A DNA stretch of 64,000 bases from Cryphonectria parasitica EP155 (taxonomy: Eukaryota; Ascomycota; Sordariomycetes; Diaporthales; Cryphonectriaceae): contig NW_024468912.1 of assembly GCF_011745365.1 (NCBI RefSeq), positions 868,001-932,000 of the forward strand, written 5' to 3'. Below are positions 10,311 to 21,832 of the stretch, piece after piece. Within the stretch, counting starts at the first letter, position 1; every line of letters starts with the position of its first letter. The notes under the pieces were generated by a model. It was not told where the DNA came from and searched no databases. It was given only the letters and a program-made list of their open reading frames with translations. The translations under genes and the position numbers were made by a program.

Positions 10311-10817
10311 TTAGTTTCTCGCCTAGTAGCCAGATCTTACTTCTACGGTGTCGGTATCCTGCACATTTTGGGCTTTATGCAACTGAATTGAAAGAACTCT
10401 AATGTGAGCTAGGGGGGGGGGGGGGAGCAATAGTTGAGCTACATGGGTATTACTTCAAGTAAGTACGTACCAGAGTAATGTGCTTTCAGTCTTAACTCCC
10501 TCTTTCGGAGCATTCAGCTGGTATATGTCGAAACCTCTTGAAAAAATCTGGTAAGGTTATTATATAATTATAAAATATGGAAACAAGGCTTGTTCAAGTT
10601 TTCAGTATCTGTAGTAGAAACGGCTCTGTCGTAAACGAACACAGCTATGGAAATTCCTTATAAAATGATACGTTAACACTTCTTAAATAGAATGTTAGTG
10701 ATAAGGTGCGTGTGTCACCCCTTTGCACAAGTACATGACCTTTATATAGAAAACCAGAAAAAAAAACCTATTTCTGTACTACATGTATTGAGTTTTCGCT
10801 GGGAAAGCAGATGGCAC

Positions 10818-11531
10818 TTAACGCTGCTCAACGGGCCGAATAACTTGAACAAAACCATCGTCGGAGATGATAGCTACCTTTTTCCTGCAAGATGAACAGT
10901 AGACATGGTGATTCTCGAACCAGCCACACGCACAAGGGAGACAAGCCGCACAAACACAGATCAAGCACAACAGAACGCCCACGACGCTAACAACATACGT
11001 CAGTACCTAAGCATGCTTCTCATACATCCAACACGATAACCGAACGACATAATAAGCACTTACGCTTGCATCGAAGTGCCTTCCGCGGTAACCGAGGTCA
11101 TTGTGCATCGATGGCAGTAAGGACAGTCTATTTGCGCCGGTTTCGTAGTCAATTGTTCCAGCGGCGTGACCATTAACTGGGCGCTATTCGGAACAATCAT
11201 CTGCTGCACTTGCTTCTCTTCGGAACGAGGGCTTGCTGTTGCGAGGTCTTCATGTCTAGAATGCATGTATAAGCCAAATGTGTAAACAACACTTGTATTC
11301 TTTGCCAGTGTTTGTGTACCTTGGCCTCTCTTCAATTTGGATGTCGGAATGACTTGGCAGGACTTTCGCTGCTTCTGACGCCTCTCTTTCGCCCTCCGAG
11401 TGTGCATCGGAACGGGGCTGGGACTCGACAGCCGGCGGGAGAGAGGAGGAGCTCTTACTACCAGGAGGCAATGTTGACTTGGTTGTCGTGACTCCTTCAT
11501 CCTGAGGCTCGGGATTTTCGGCTGAAGACAT
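10818..11531 (-). CDS. LITAF-domain zinc-binding membrane-associated protein, 190 aa
   Basis: LITAF-type proteins sit on the cytosolic face of late endosome/lysosome or plasma membranes and join a zinc site to a membrane-embedded hydrophobic helix. I assemble three exons in transcription order: 11531-11320, 11255-11064 and 10986-10818. Introns are 64 and 77 bp, the second with a TACTGAC branch site. The joined 573 bp are in frame and encode 190 residues. Residues 1-95 are polar, Ser/Pro/Glu-rich and probably disordered. The LITAF domain begins at TPLEQLTTKPAQIDCPYC near 101, with the first CxxC at Cys115/Cys118. A Cys-rich hydrophobic stretch (VVGVLLCLICVCAACLP) spans 136-152, and the second CxxC (YCSSC) is at Cys165/Cys168. 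The C-terminus is a short polar tail. The gene stands alone in AT-richer DNA next to a decayed gene, yet its frame, splice sites and zinc ligands are all intact. Confidence 0.82.
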
Positions 11532-12322
11532 GGCGTCGATATGGTGAGTAAATTTTTGGTGATCTAGGACTGCAAGCTACTATTCAGATGAAAAGACTTG
11601 CATGAATACATTGAAAGAGGCGACACGAGGACTTATATCACTCTCACAAAGCTCGGTATATAAGCCAGGTGGTTCATCGGGGCTATTTGTGTACTCAAGG
11701 TTTTGTTATACGGATTGAAAAGTGGAAAAAGGTACGTTGCAGTAAGATGTGCTACATGTTCGTATGCAGTCAGCAGACCTTTGGGGTCCCAACCAAAATC
11801 ATGGAACGCTTCGTATGAGGATGATATTATCTAGCGCAATAGTTGGCGGGGGCTGGTCTATGAGATATCTGCTAAATTCGTAGGAAGTGGAATGTAATCC
11901 CGTATTGAATCTTCCAACTGGCCAGCGTCCTTAGGCAGCAGAATACGCCGCACCTCGTTGTGCAGGGGTTTGGGAGCCGAATACAATTACGAAGGAGTAT
12001 AGGTAAGGGTAATGTTATGTGGCACGGTCTTTTTATAGCTAACATGTACGACATCTGCTGAGATCTCAATCGAAGAACAGTGAAATGTCAACTCGCATTC
12101 CCCAACCAGATTCCTTCACTGCTTGTTTCGGCAGCAAGAATATCGAAAGTCTTAAGAGAACATAATCCTGAGTGCTGGATCCTTGGACCTTGATTGCGCT
12201 TTTCCACGTCAACCTGCATCTAAATGATCGATTTGAAACAACTTTAAAGTCAAAGTAACTAAGAAGAGACATGGAGAACAAGGAAAGGGAACGGTCAAAT
12301 GAAAAAGGGAAAAAAGAAAAAT
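11532..12322. other. AT-richer spacer, nothing recognised
   Basis: This stretch lies between the LITAF-type gene start and the tRNA. The minus-strand frames at 11872-12069 and 12066-12281 are short and resemble no family. The part next to 11531 should hold the promoter of the LITAF-type gene. Confidence 0.35.
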
Positions 12323-12423
12323 TGACAAGAGCAGGATTCGAACATGCGCTTCACAAGTGAAATTGCGGTAGAACTGTTTAGATAGCCTAAACGCAACGCC
12401 TTAGACCACTCGGCCATCTTGCC
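12323..12423 (-). tRNA. tRNA-Leu (anticodon UAG) with a 17-nt intron
   Basis: Read on the minus strand, this folds as a class II tRNA. The acceptor GGCAAGA pairs with TCTTGTC (one G-T pair), with discriminator A at 12323. The D-stem GCC pairs with GGC, and the anticodon stem TTGCG with CGCAA. The anticodon TAG at plus 12387-12389 is followed by G37 and then an intron at 12369-12385. Its CTAAA is complementary to the anticodon region, as is usual for nuclear pre-tRNA introns. The long variable arm TTCAC-TT-GTGAA confirms Leu/Ser class, and the T-loop is TTCGAAT. Removing the intron leaves 84 nt. One T-stem pair is mismatched (GCATG against CCTGC, T-C). The intron would be removed by the endonuclease containing Sen54, encoded at 7.7-9.1 kb. 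Confidence 0.88.
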
Positions 12424-13216
12424 AAGGTTATTCATCAATATCTTGTCAAAATTGTATATAGACATATTTTGATTAGTCTGCAAAGACTGGAACCTGTTGA
12501 TCACTATTCCTATGCTCGCTTTTTCTATACATCTACCAAGCAAAGTATACCCTAAAGGAAGAAGGGAAAAAGGAAAGGGACATGAAGATGGAGGAAGGAG
12601 CAACAAGAAGCATTCATTATTGCGGGAGCGAATTGGCAGGTGGCTTCAATTTTCTTTTTTGAGATACACTTTCAACTATCCATCGTAGCTTTGTGGGTGT
12701 GTTGTACACAGAAGGCAACCTCACTCTTCTCCTTCTCGTTACGCCGGATGAATAGGGCGGTGCGAGACGCCATCGCACATAGGACAAATGAACGGTCCAT
12801 CTGGTTGCTATGGGAGTTCATTCAGCCCGGAGCATTCTTCAAATCTGGTACAGTCTGGAGAGACACTACTCAGTGCCAACAATGTGGACCATATGATCTG
12901 AACTGCGAGCTTCCCAAGCCACCTGGTAATCGTCCTTGACCCTTTGTTTCACCCACGTAGGCAGGACGCCTGTGCCGGACACCAGGAGTCCTCATAACAA
13001 CCCAATTGGGGGGGACCGGGAAGACGCTGTCATGGCGCGTCACTGTATGCCTGTCTCAGGCACTCCGCTCATGGCTGAGAACGTGTCATTCACAGCAGCA
13101 ATGCCGGCTAGCCCTCATCCCTCACACGCATCCGTGGAAGGGCTGCTTGCAGTCATCCTCTCTCCCTCTTTTTCCCCTAATGCTCTTTGGCTGAGCAAGT
13201 GGTTTTTTCTCTCTCG
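12424..13216. other. Spacer between the tRNA and the cyclophilin gene
   Basis: No supported gene. The first few hundred bases are the 5' flank of the tRNA on the minus strand. The right end is the 3' flank of the cyclophilin gene. The plus-strand frames here (for example 12640-12939) show no recognisable domain. Confidence 0.35.
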
Positions 13217-13982
13217 TCAACCGGCCAGCGGGTTTGCATGTATTGTGATCTTCTCTATCCTTGGCTGCTCCTTCGGCCTGCTCTTCTTATCAACCTCAAG
13301 CGCCTCAATTTTAGCCAAGGTGGCCAGACTGTCATCGCCAATCACCTTGCCAAACACCGTATTCAATCCATCCAAGTGTGGTGCCTTGTCAAAGAGTATG
13401 AAGAACTGAGAACCGTTGGTTGCCGGTCCTTTATTCGCCATGGAGACGATGCCGCGCTCCGAGTGCTTGAGGGTGGGCCTGATCTCGTCCTCGAAGGTGC
13501 CGCCCCAGATGGACCGCCCACCCTTTGGGTTCACGGGCGGCGAGGGATTGGCGGGTGCACCGGTCTGTACCATGAAGGAAGGGATGAGTCGGTGGAAGGG
13601 GGAGGCGTCGTAGTAGTGGGATGCACAGAGGGCGAGGAAGTTCTGGCGAAGGGATGATGCGGTTCCAGGTTAGCAAAACTGCGCCAGAGTGAAGCGTGGA
13701 CATCGCTCGGGAAAAGGGGGCGAGAGGGACACACCTCTGCGGTCTTAGGCACGCTCTCGCAGAATATCTCTATCTTGAGATCGCCAAGGGTTGTATGCTG
13801 GTCGACAACGCGTGTTAGCATTTGCTTTTTATGCGCAGTGCCAGACGGCGGAGGAGCTGGGGGCCGCTGTTGTGGTTGAAAGGCTCTTGCGACAGCTCCG
13901 TCGCAGCGTCTAGCACGCAGCGCACCATTTCAGAAGAGAGGGAGATCAAGATAATAGTCTAACTTACCAGCGTGACCGACAT
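13217..13982 (-). CDS. cyp10: Peptidyl-prolyl isomerase, PPIL3/Cyp10 type, 167 aa
   Basis: A small single-domain cyclophilin that, in animals, associates with the spliceosome. Exons in transcription order are 13982-13968 (five codons, MSVTL), 13797-13735 and 13642-13217. Introns are 170 and 92 bp, both with GCTAAC branch sites. The 504-bp sum encodes 167 residues, the usual length of the family. The start MSVTLHTTLGDLKIEIFCE matches PPIL3 from other eukaryotes. The active-site arginine is in FHRLIPSFMVQTG, followed by GTFEDE, SMANKGP-TNGSQFFI and LDGLNTVFGKV. The position of the tryptophan in cyclophilin A is His (PHLDG), as in other PPIL3 proteins. Relative to animal PPIL3 there is a Pro/Asn-rich insertion after MVQTG (GAPANPSPPVNPKGG), which I recall also in Neurospora. 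The C-terminus ITIHANPLAG is family-typical. Confidence 0.93.
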
Positions 13983-16581
13983 GTTGGCTACTTGTGTTGA
14001 GTGGACGGGCGTTATGCTGTCATGTTTGGATGTTCAGCATGGGAATTTTGCGCTCTGGAGGGGCAGCATTCTGGGTCTGGGCCTGACCTCGAAATGTTTC
14101 CAGGCGACGGGCGACTTGGAGCTGCCCCTGTCGTTTCAGTAACATGTGATTGGGCCGTTGGAGACCCCCCCCCCCTCTTACTGCAATGCTACTGGTACGT
14201 ACTGTACTATACGCGGCTAGCATACTAGTAGTACCCGGCAGACGGGACACGCGAGCATTCCACAGCCCCGAGAGCGTGGCCATATCTGTTTGGATCGTCA
14301 GTCATGTTGATCAAATTCCCGTTGCGTCATTGATTCAAACCCCTGTCAAGCCCTGCAAGCCGAGGATTTCTCTTGTGGAGAGAGGGTCTGGTGGATGAAT
14401 GCGGCGTTCTGGGGTATTGGCACTGTTTAACAAGGTCTCAACAGGGGCTGCCGGCAGTCTATCGCCCCGCCACGGGCCCAACTGTAAGTCATCAACTGGT
14501 TAATCATGACGGACTGAAGGGAGGGGGGCCAAATGCGGCTCGTACAGGTGTGGGTGTTGAATGGATGTGGGTGCTGATCAGTGATAGGGCTGTGGTGACA
14601 TGCATGTTGTTGCATATGTGGGCAGTAGTAGTCGTAGTAATAGTAGTAGTGGTATCGTAATATTGTACAGTAGTAGTTCACTAGTCGGTAAGCTCTTTTG
14701 AGAGGCCTCAGCAGACTTACAAAGCCCGAGGCAGTTGCCAGTACCCAGCCCCTCCCTGCATCCCTACTTACAGAGCTGACATGTCTTGCCTACTGCTGTT
14801 ATTTATTGCTAGGAGAGGTTGCCAGATGCACCTTCTATTTGATGCGATGACCATCCCCCCTCCCCCCCGGCCCACGGTCTGAAAAAGGCAGGGGACTTCC
14901 TAGCGTAGATCCTCGTTGCTAGCGTCAACAACCAGCGTCGTCCAGGGAAACCTTTCCCCCGTCCTCGTCGTCCTCCACCTCGGCCATATTTTGTGATTAC
15001 TCCGTATTGTTGCGGTGCCCATAAGCGAGCAGCAAGCATCGATTGTTGTTTTTGATGCCATCTCTCTACCTGTCCTATCCTGTTACCTCTATCTTGCCCT
15101 GTAGCTCATCGCTCTGACCAACTCGACCTCCTCAATTTGAGATATCACAGTACTGCTTTACTGCATAGTAGTTTGCTTCTGTAAGTGAAACCCTTTGACC
15201 ATGATCTGCTGTGGGTCCTGTCCTCCTGCTTCTCTCTGATGTGCATCGAACCATCTTCGAATTCCATGTCCCATGGTACGCTACACATACATGAGATTTG
15301 GCACTTTGTTCAGGTTGCGCCGGGCTCCGTCTGACCCTCAAGTCCGCCATCCTCGGTCCAGCTGATGACCATGGGATCGCCCTGATACAAATGGGAGCCA
15401 GGCCAAATAACAATTTGTGCTGACAGGTGCGGTATTTCCGCCGACTGCGAGCACTTCTTCCAGCATTATAGGTTGCTTCTCAAGGATCCCAATCCCCAAT
15501 CTCGACTGCACGCAGACGCAATCCTTTGCCGACATCCCTCCAGGCCATGCCAGCCTGACTTGCCCAATAGGATCCTCAGTGCGACAGCCAACACACTCGT
15601 TCAACCTGGACCCTGTTCATAACACTTGCAGTCACCCGCTGCGGCCGCCTGAGCAAAACCTCAGCAAACATATACATTGTAGTACAGGCCGGTGGTGTAC
15701 ATGTGCACCTTACTGGGTGTGTATTCGAACCTCTTTTTCTGAGCTGCGTTGGTGGAGTGGAGCGCAGTGGAGAGTGGAGTGGACAGAGGTGGGGACGCCT
15801 GTGTAGCCAAGCACCTAAGGCGCGCACCCTCGTAGCACCACCACAGTACTGCCTCCAGCTGCATACAGCTTACCAGGCTGGCCAGGGACCTTGGAGCTCC
15901 AAGAACGTACGGACTAAGGCAGGACTACTCTCACCTGGGGCCCTCCCGACCGCTAAACTTCGATTCCTGGGCATTTGTCGAGACATACCTGATCACCCTT
16001 TTCCTCAACCACCGGCTGGCCCTGCTTCCCAACGCCCTGCGAGAACCGCAACAACGGGATATCCTCCGATTGTGACACGACGAGGTGGCAGGCTGGCAGC
16101 CCGCACTACCCCCCTGCGGCCCTGACCCTCTCCCATCGGGCCTTTGCTTGACCTGCATGCAGCCCAAAGTCCTAGACGATCTCACCCACATGAGCGAGTC
16201 ACCACGACTCCTCACTTCTGACCTGAACCTCTGCGCGAACTTGACCGCGCCACCTCCCACGCTCTCTAGCGACGACATCCGTGAACTATACGTCGAACTG
16301 AGCTCCTCCTACTTCCTTTCACAGCGCGGCGTCCCCAGGATCACCCACGTCCATTCTTGCGCCAGTGACCCGAACAAGATCAAGAGGCTGGCTGGCTGCG
16401 CTGCCCGTCTTGGCCAGTAACCCCACACCGTCCCCCGGCTGCAACCACCGCCTAGACAGCCTCGAGGCGGCGAGGCCCGCAATCGCCCGCCGTCCACGTC
16501 TATGATCCTCTCTGCGCCGATTTCCCTACACATCCACGCCGCGCTCCGCCTGCAACTCTTCTCCGCAGCTTTGCGACCACC
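13983..16581. other. Long divergent spacer between the cyclophilin and arrestin genes
   Basis: A 2.6-kb region separating two divergent starts. It should contain both promoters. The right part (about 15400-16580) is GC- and CT-rich and may be a long 5' leader of the arrestin gene. It holds C11 at 14165-14175. None of the overlapping frames has a recognisable domain. No RNA gene was seen. Confidence 0.4.
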
Positions 16582-17999
16582 ATGGCAGCGTTCGTACGGG
16601 TCTCCGGGCCGCCGAACAGTAGCTTCCTGGTCGGATACCCTGGCATATCTGCAACATTAGTGAGTTGAGCTTCCTGCGCACGAGGCGCAGCTTGTAGCGA
16701 GTCTCGGCTGGGCCCTTGGGGGGATGGTCGAGACTGGCGCGCAGGCTTTCTGGTCCGGCAGACACTAACGAGATACGCTTCTGCAGCCGCGCATCGAAGG
16801 AAAGGTCGAGATTAGACCGTCGCAGGGCTACTCCATGCCCGTCGCAATATCGCTCGTACGAATATGTTTACAGAAAAAAGAAACGATCCACCCCGCCGCC
16901 GAGAACGTCGCGAAACGACACCTGGGCACACCGAGGAGGGAGACGATTGATGTCGTGGGGAAAGAACTGCTGCTGTTCAGGTGCCAGGCAGGCAAGGAGG
17001 CTGAGAGCGTGATCGCGATGGACCTGCCATTCGTGCTCTTCATTCCATACGGTAGGGGCGGGGAGGAGACCAACAGGAGGATACCGCCCGCATCGCTACA
17101 GCTGCCCTCGAGGACGGCAGAGACGCTCTACGAGCTGGTCGTGACGGTACAGCAGGGCGCGAGCACCCAGAACAAGTACTCCTTCCCGGTGCCGTTGCAG
17201 AGGTACGACACGCTGTCGACGTTCGGCATGTACAACCGGCCCGAGTCGAAGGTGGTGACGGCAGACAACCTGGTGACGCTGGGCATCTCCCTCCCAAAGT
17301 GGAGTTACGGCCCTTGCGACCCTATCACGGTGTACATCAAGCTAGCGCCCAACGCGGACTGGGTCAACAAGGCCAAGAAGGTCACCATCAGGAGCATCAC
17401 GCTGGCAATCGAGGAGGAGATCACGTACAACCCCGAAGGCGACGAGCCGACGAAGAAAGTCAACAAGATCGCGAAACACACACAGCCCGTCGGGGCTAAG
17501 TTGCCCGAGGCTGGCTACGTAACGAACCTGGGCCTGGTGTTCCCGTCAAAGGACCTACGGGACTCGGAGGGAATAGTCAAGCGGGGCAAGCCCGGGTTCC
17601 CCATGTACGAGGTCCCTTCGTTCACGACGACATCGACACTCTACAAGATCGAGTTCTTCCTGAGCATCAAGGTACGGGCTGTCCTGGGCAGAGGTGTAGC
17701 TCTAGGGGCACATATGAGGAGAGAAAATAAGTAGCTGACTTTCATATTCTATGCAGGCCCAGATGAGCTCAGCTCGCGACATCACCCTACGGCAGCCGAT
17801 CGTGATATGTCCCATGGATCAGCAGGCCTGCAAAGAGGAGATGGATGCCATAGAACAAGCTGCGAAGGACGCCTCGCACGTCGACCCCAGCAATCCGATG
17901 CTTCCCGCAAGGTCAATCGTCGTTGCTAATGACAGGGACGCTCTGCGACACTTGGGGCTCTGCTCGGTCGGGGGCCAGAAGAAGCCGCTCATTGAATGA
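16582..17999 (+). CDS. Arrestin-fold protein, 401 aa
   Basis: Exons are 16582-16659, 16787-17671 and 17757-17999. Introns are 127 bp (branch CACTAACG) and 85 bp. The total of 1206 bp encodes 401 residues. The start MAAFVRVSGPPNSSFLVGYP and the next segment RIEGKVEIRPSQGYSMPVAI form the first strands of an arrestin N-terminal sandwich. The segment MDLPFVLFIPYG near the middle and SLQLPSRTAETLYELVV follow the fungal arrestin pattern. The second sandwich contains VTLGISLPKWSYGPCDPITV, then TSTLYKIEFFLSIK, and ends with DITLRQPIVICP. Fungal alpha-arrestins usually recruit Rsp5-type ubiquitin ligases through PPxY motifs. I see none here, so this protein may act without direct ligase binding, or the family may differ. 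The start was chosen because it gives a complete N-terminal strand and a good splice. Confidence 0.85.
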
Positions 18000-20900
18000 T
18001 ACCCCAGGTCAACTCTCGGATGAGAAACAGGCTTCGGTCCTGGACGAAATCCACTCGCTCATCTTTTTGAGTGTTTCCACCAAGCGGGTGGAACACCACG
18101 AGGAATGCGACCCGGATGCGCTTGGATGCCGTTGGTGAGCAGCTACCTGGAACGCAGCAGTCTGCGTACTCCGGTCCAAAAGGGCCCATACACCAGGATA
18201 GGGCCTCGGCAGAGCGGCAGCTCCCGGACACTGTTGTCCTCAACTTGGCGCTCGCGACGACCTTTGAGTCTCACAGCATCTTTGGCCCAGATGTACTGCC
18301 GGCTCCTTGCTGTGCAGCATTTGATGTACGGAATGCACATCATTGTGTTGGAACCATCAGCGTCGAATGGGGAAATGCTACGCCCTTTTTGCTTTAGCGA
18401 CCCCTCTCTGCCGCGACGACTTCGGCTACCAGGAAGCAGGCATGACACGACGACAACACCAAGCAACTACCTACCCTACTATGCTATTCTGTGCGCAATA
18501 GTTTACGATTGAGCATGCTTTATTTGAGCAAAAAATGGATGGAACCCCCCCCCCCCCCGCGGGTCATGTCTTGTTTAGGCAATCGCTTTTGTCGAAGCGT
18601 TCATGCAATCAAATCTCCCAGACCACGTGCAGAGTCTGCCACCGCAGACATTGCGTAACAACATGGCTTCCGAAGGCCGGCGAGACTGACGGGATACCTT
18701 AATCCAGTCTCCTCGCTCACATAATGTTCTTCCTCTTATCGTTTAAGAACCTTGTCTTCATCGGAAATATACCCGACGACAGGCTGGAAAGGGCTGGGGG
18801 CAGCGGTGAGAGTGCATCCCACACAAGCATCAATTTTTGCAAGGCGTCGATGGTTTGAGATTTGCACACTGGCATTTTCACACGCCTTGCGATGCTTTAT
18901 GAATGATCTGACGACTGATTGATGAGAGCACGAGCTGGGGAGGAAAGAGGGGGGGGGGGACTCGGTCCGAACATTCAAGATAGGATAGGTATACCAAGAA
19001 CGGCATATACTTTCGAGGATGCTTGGATAGGAGAAGACGCCAACATGGGGCAAAGCAGGCGATCGTCCGTGCAAGTGAGTCCTAACCGGCCGCTATTGGA
19101 TCTGGTGTTGTATTGTATACACATACACACATGCACACATGCACACATGCACACATGCACGCACACACTTTGCGCGTTAGCACTTCGATGCGGATCATCT
19201 GCAACCTGCAACTGATGGATGACGAACGACTCGAAGAGACACATTTTGAGCTAGAAGAAAGAAGGGGCTGCAGAAAATCATAGAGAATGGAAAGAACCAA
19301 ATCCTCCCCCCCCCCCCCAAAAAAGTCTTGACAAATCCATTGTGCCTCTCGCAATCGTGTCGTGCAATGAAAGCAACAAGTTTCATGGCTGCCTAGAGAC
19401 AGGTTACATCACTATCTAGTGGCGTTATTCCACGCATGCAGTAGCAACAGCAACAGATCGTGGTGCGGACCACACGGTTCACGATCTACATGCATTGCGC
19501 AGGCCTCGTGGACATCAAGGAAGCGACTCGAGGTAGTATCGTGCCATTGCGATGGCCACTCTGCTTTTTCTCTTCTTTTTTGTGTATCCCGACTCCACGG
19601 TTGTAGTTGTATTGGCCCCCACCTGCTTGCCACATGGGCGCATCTAGAACGTTTATCTTTTTCGCCCCTCTTCCCCTCCTCGCCCACCGGCGTGTTCCCA
19701 TCAGTAAGGCTGAACCCACCTTCCAGCCATAGCAGGTTGAGCGGAACAATAGAATAAGCAAGCGTCTGACCTGAGAAGGGAGGAGGGTAGGATAGGAGGA
19801 TAGGGTATAGTACGAAGAAAAAGAAGGGGGAGGGGGGGGGGGCGAAGTTGAACACACTTGTTTGTTTGATATTGAAGGGTTAATTAAGGGCTACTATCCC
19901 TTTGGAAGATGCAGGGCTAACTGGACCTGTTGTGTGGAGAGGGAAGTTTTGCAAGTGGCGATCTCTCTCTCTCTTTCTTTTCTTCTTCTTCTTCTATCCT
20001 AGACCTTAGACCGTCTATCTCGAGCAACAAACCAGCCAATATCATCAACCCTTTTCCTGTCTCAAACTTTTTAGTAGCAAGCTGATACTCAAGCTGCAAC
20101 TCTGGGTTAAATCTTCCGATGGTAACATCATAGCGCCTACTATCCTGGCTAGAGGTATTGACAGAGTCTGAATTTGCCGGGTTCTTGCGTTATGCTCACG
20201 AAGGGCTTGCTAAATAAGTGCATGATTTAAGTAGGTAACAGGTAGCATGTGCGACTTCCATTGAATCTGTGTATTATGCCATGAGATAACTGCAACTCTG
20301 GGGGCTCTACAAAGGAGTCTTGAGATCGTATGGCGAAGAAACTGGGGCACAGATGACATGAGACTTGTGAATGTTGTCTCAAGGGCTGTAGTTATCACTC
20401 AAACGTTGTATCTTCTCGAAGGCGGCTTTTGACAGCCTAAAATACACTATTGCTAAGGGAACTACATCATTCTGGGGCAGTTCTAAATCAGCTGAGATTG
20501 AAGGGGTTAATACTTGATCATAAGTCCTTTCCCCAGGCGGAAATAGACGCGCAGTTCTCTTGCGAAAGCGAGCTGAAAGCATGTTACCCTATGCTGACCG
20601 AGCCTGAAGCAGTATGACTAGCTGTCCAAGCTGTGGAGAATATGGATTCAGATAAAGAAACATACTTTCCATTTGATTGAGCAGTCTAAGTTCGAGGGAT
20701 TTGAACCAGTATATCTTAGATCTCAGTTCCATCTACTAAGCTTCGACCTTGGGAAAATAAGCAACTTATGTCGATTGCTCCCCGGAACCGTTCAGTGTTT
20801 GTATACTGTGGACATTGTCAGTATTACGTCAAGCTTAGCGTTAATAGGCTGTGGAGGGTGGCTTTACTCTATCTACGCCGAGGGACCATCTGCGCTGCTG

Positions 20901-21832
20901 TAGAGCTCAAGTAGCTTTGGTGGCAACTGTAGATCGGAGCATGCCGCTGTGGTAAGAAGCAGTGGTCAATTCTAGACATGATCGTGGCAGCGCGTAATTG
21001 TCGAAGTAGAGCCTTGATCCAAATAGAGGCAAGAAGACTGCCGATAGAGAGATCAGTCGGGTCTTTGCTTCCTCCAAATCAAGATTGACTGCTGCCGCTG
21101 CCGCAGTTCGTGGTTACATCGCACCACGATGCATAAGAAAGAGCACACATCAGGAACAAGAAGGAAAGTAATGATGCAGAGATGATATTGGTTTCGTTAA
21201 AAAGCCAAGTCGGCTTAAAGTCTTGATCTATTTGGTGGAATCATTGGCGGGTTGTAGAGCCTACCCAGATGCCCTCAAGCTTTCCCATGAATTGCCTTCA
21301 CCCAACCAATCCTAACCGTGAGCTCCGTGACACATTGTCTGCATCAGCCCCCTTCCAATTCACGATCGCCCGAATAGTTCTCTCACCCCCTTCCAAATCA
21401 TGACCCATCTGCGGCGAATCTGACCTTTTCTTTCCATTTTCAGGCTCATCTTGATGATATGGCTGTGCCCTCTCTGTCTTGGGCTTGTGTGTGAGCATAT
21501 TGGAAATACCCATCAGATGCTCTGCTATCGAATTTGCATCTCAAAAAGCCCGTGATACCTTTACTCCCAAAACAAACCTCACCGTCCATATCAACCCACC
21601 CCTATCAAGTGCTTCAACTGAAGCTCATGCAGAGGGAAAGGTAGAAAAAAGAAAGAAAAAAGACACGCCTAGGCTTGTCAGTAACGTTGACTGTGTGGTA
21701 GCAGTGCCTCAAATGGCACAGACGTTTGACACAGCCAGTGGAAAAATCTGCAGGAATTTTGGGTATAGTGGAAGAGTGTGAAGAAAGGGTGGTGTTGACT
21801 GTGGCCTGCGAATGTCTGCCAGCCCAGCCTAA
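18000..21832. other. Convergent spacer with repeats and an AT-richer core
   Basis: About 3.8 kb between the convergent arrestin and hsf1 genes. It holds C14 at 18545-18558, an 8-bp tandem repeat at 19125-19168 and a run of about 10 C near 19310. The part from about 19900 to 21250 is AT-richer. A tRNA-like fragment at 20675-20750 does not fold. A minus-strand frame at 20379-20582 has fairly balanced composition but no relative I know. No gene is supported. Confidence 0.4.
19125..19168. repeat. Short tandem repeat, unit about 8 bp (ACACATGC)
   Basis: About four copies of ACACATGC, flanked by CA-rich imperfect copies, read directly from the sequence. It lies in intergenic DNA. Confidence 0.9.

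Noticed and set aside
20675..20750. tRNA-like fragment on the minus strand (GGTTCAAATCC T-loop, TAGAT/ATCTA stem)
   Set aside because: The T-stem and acceptor do not pair properly and the D-arm is missing. At most it is a relic of a tRNA or of a mitochondrial insertion.
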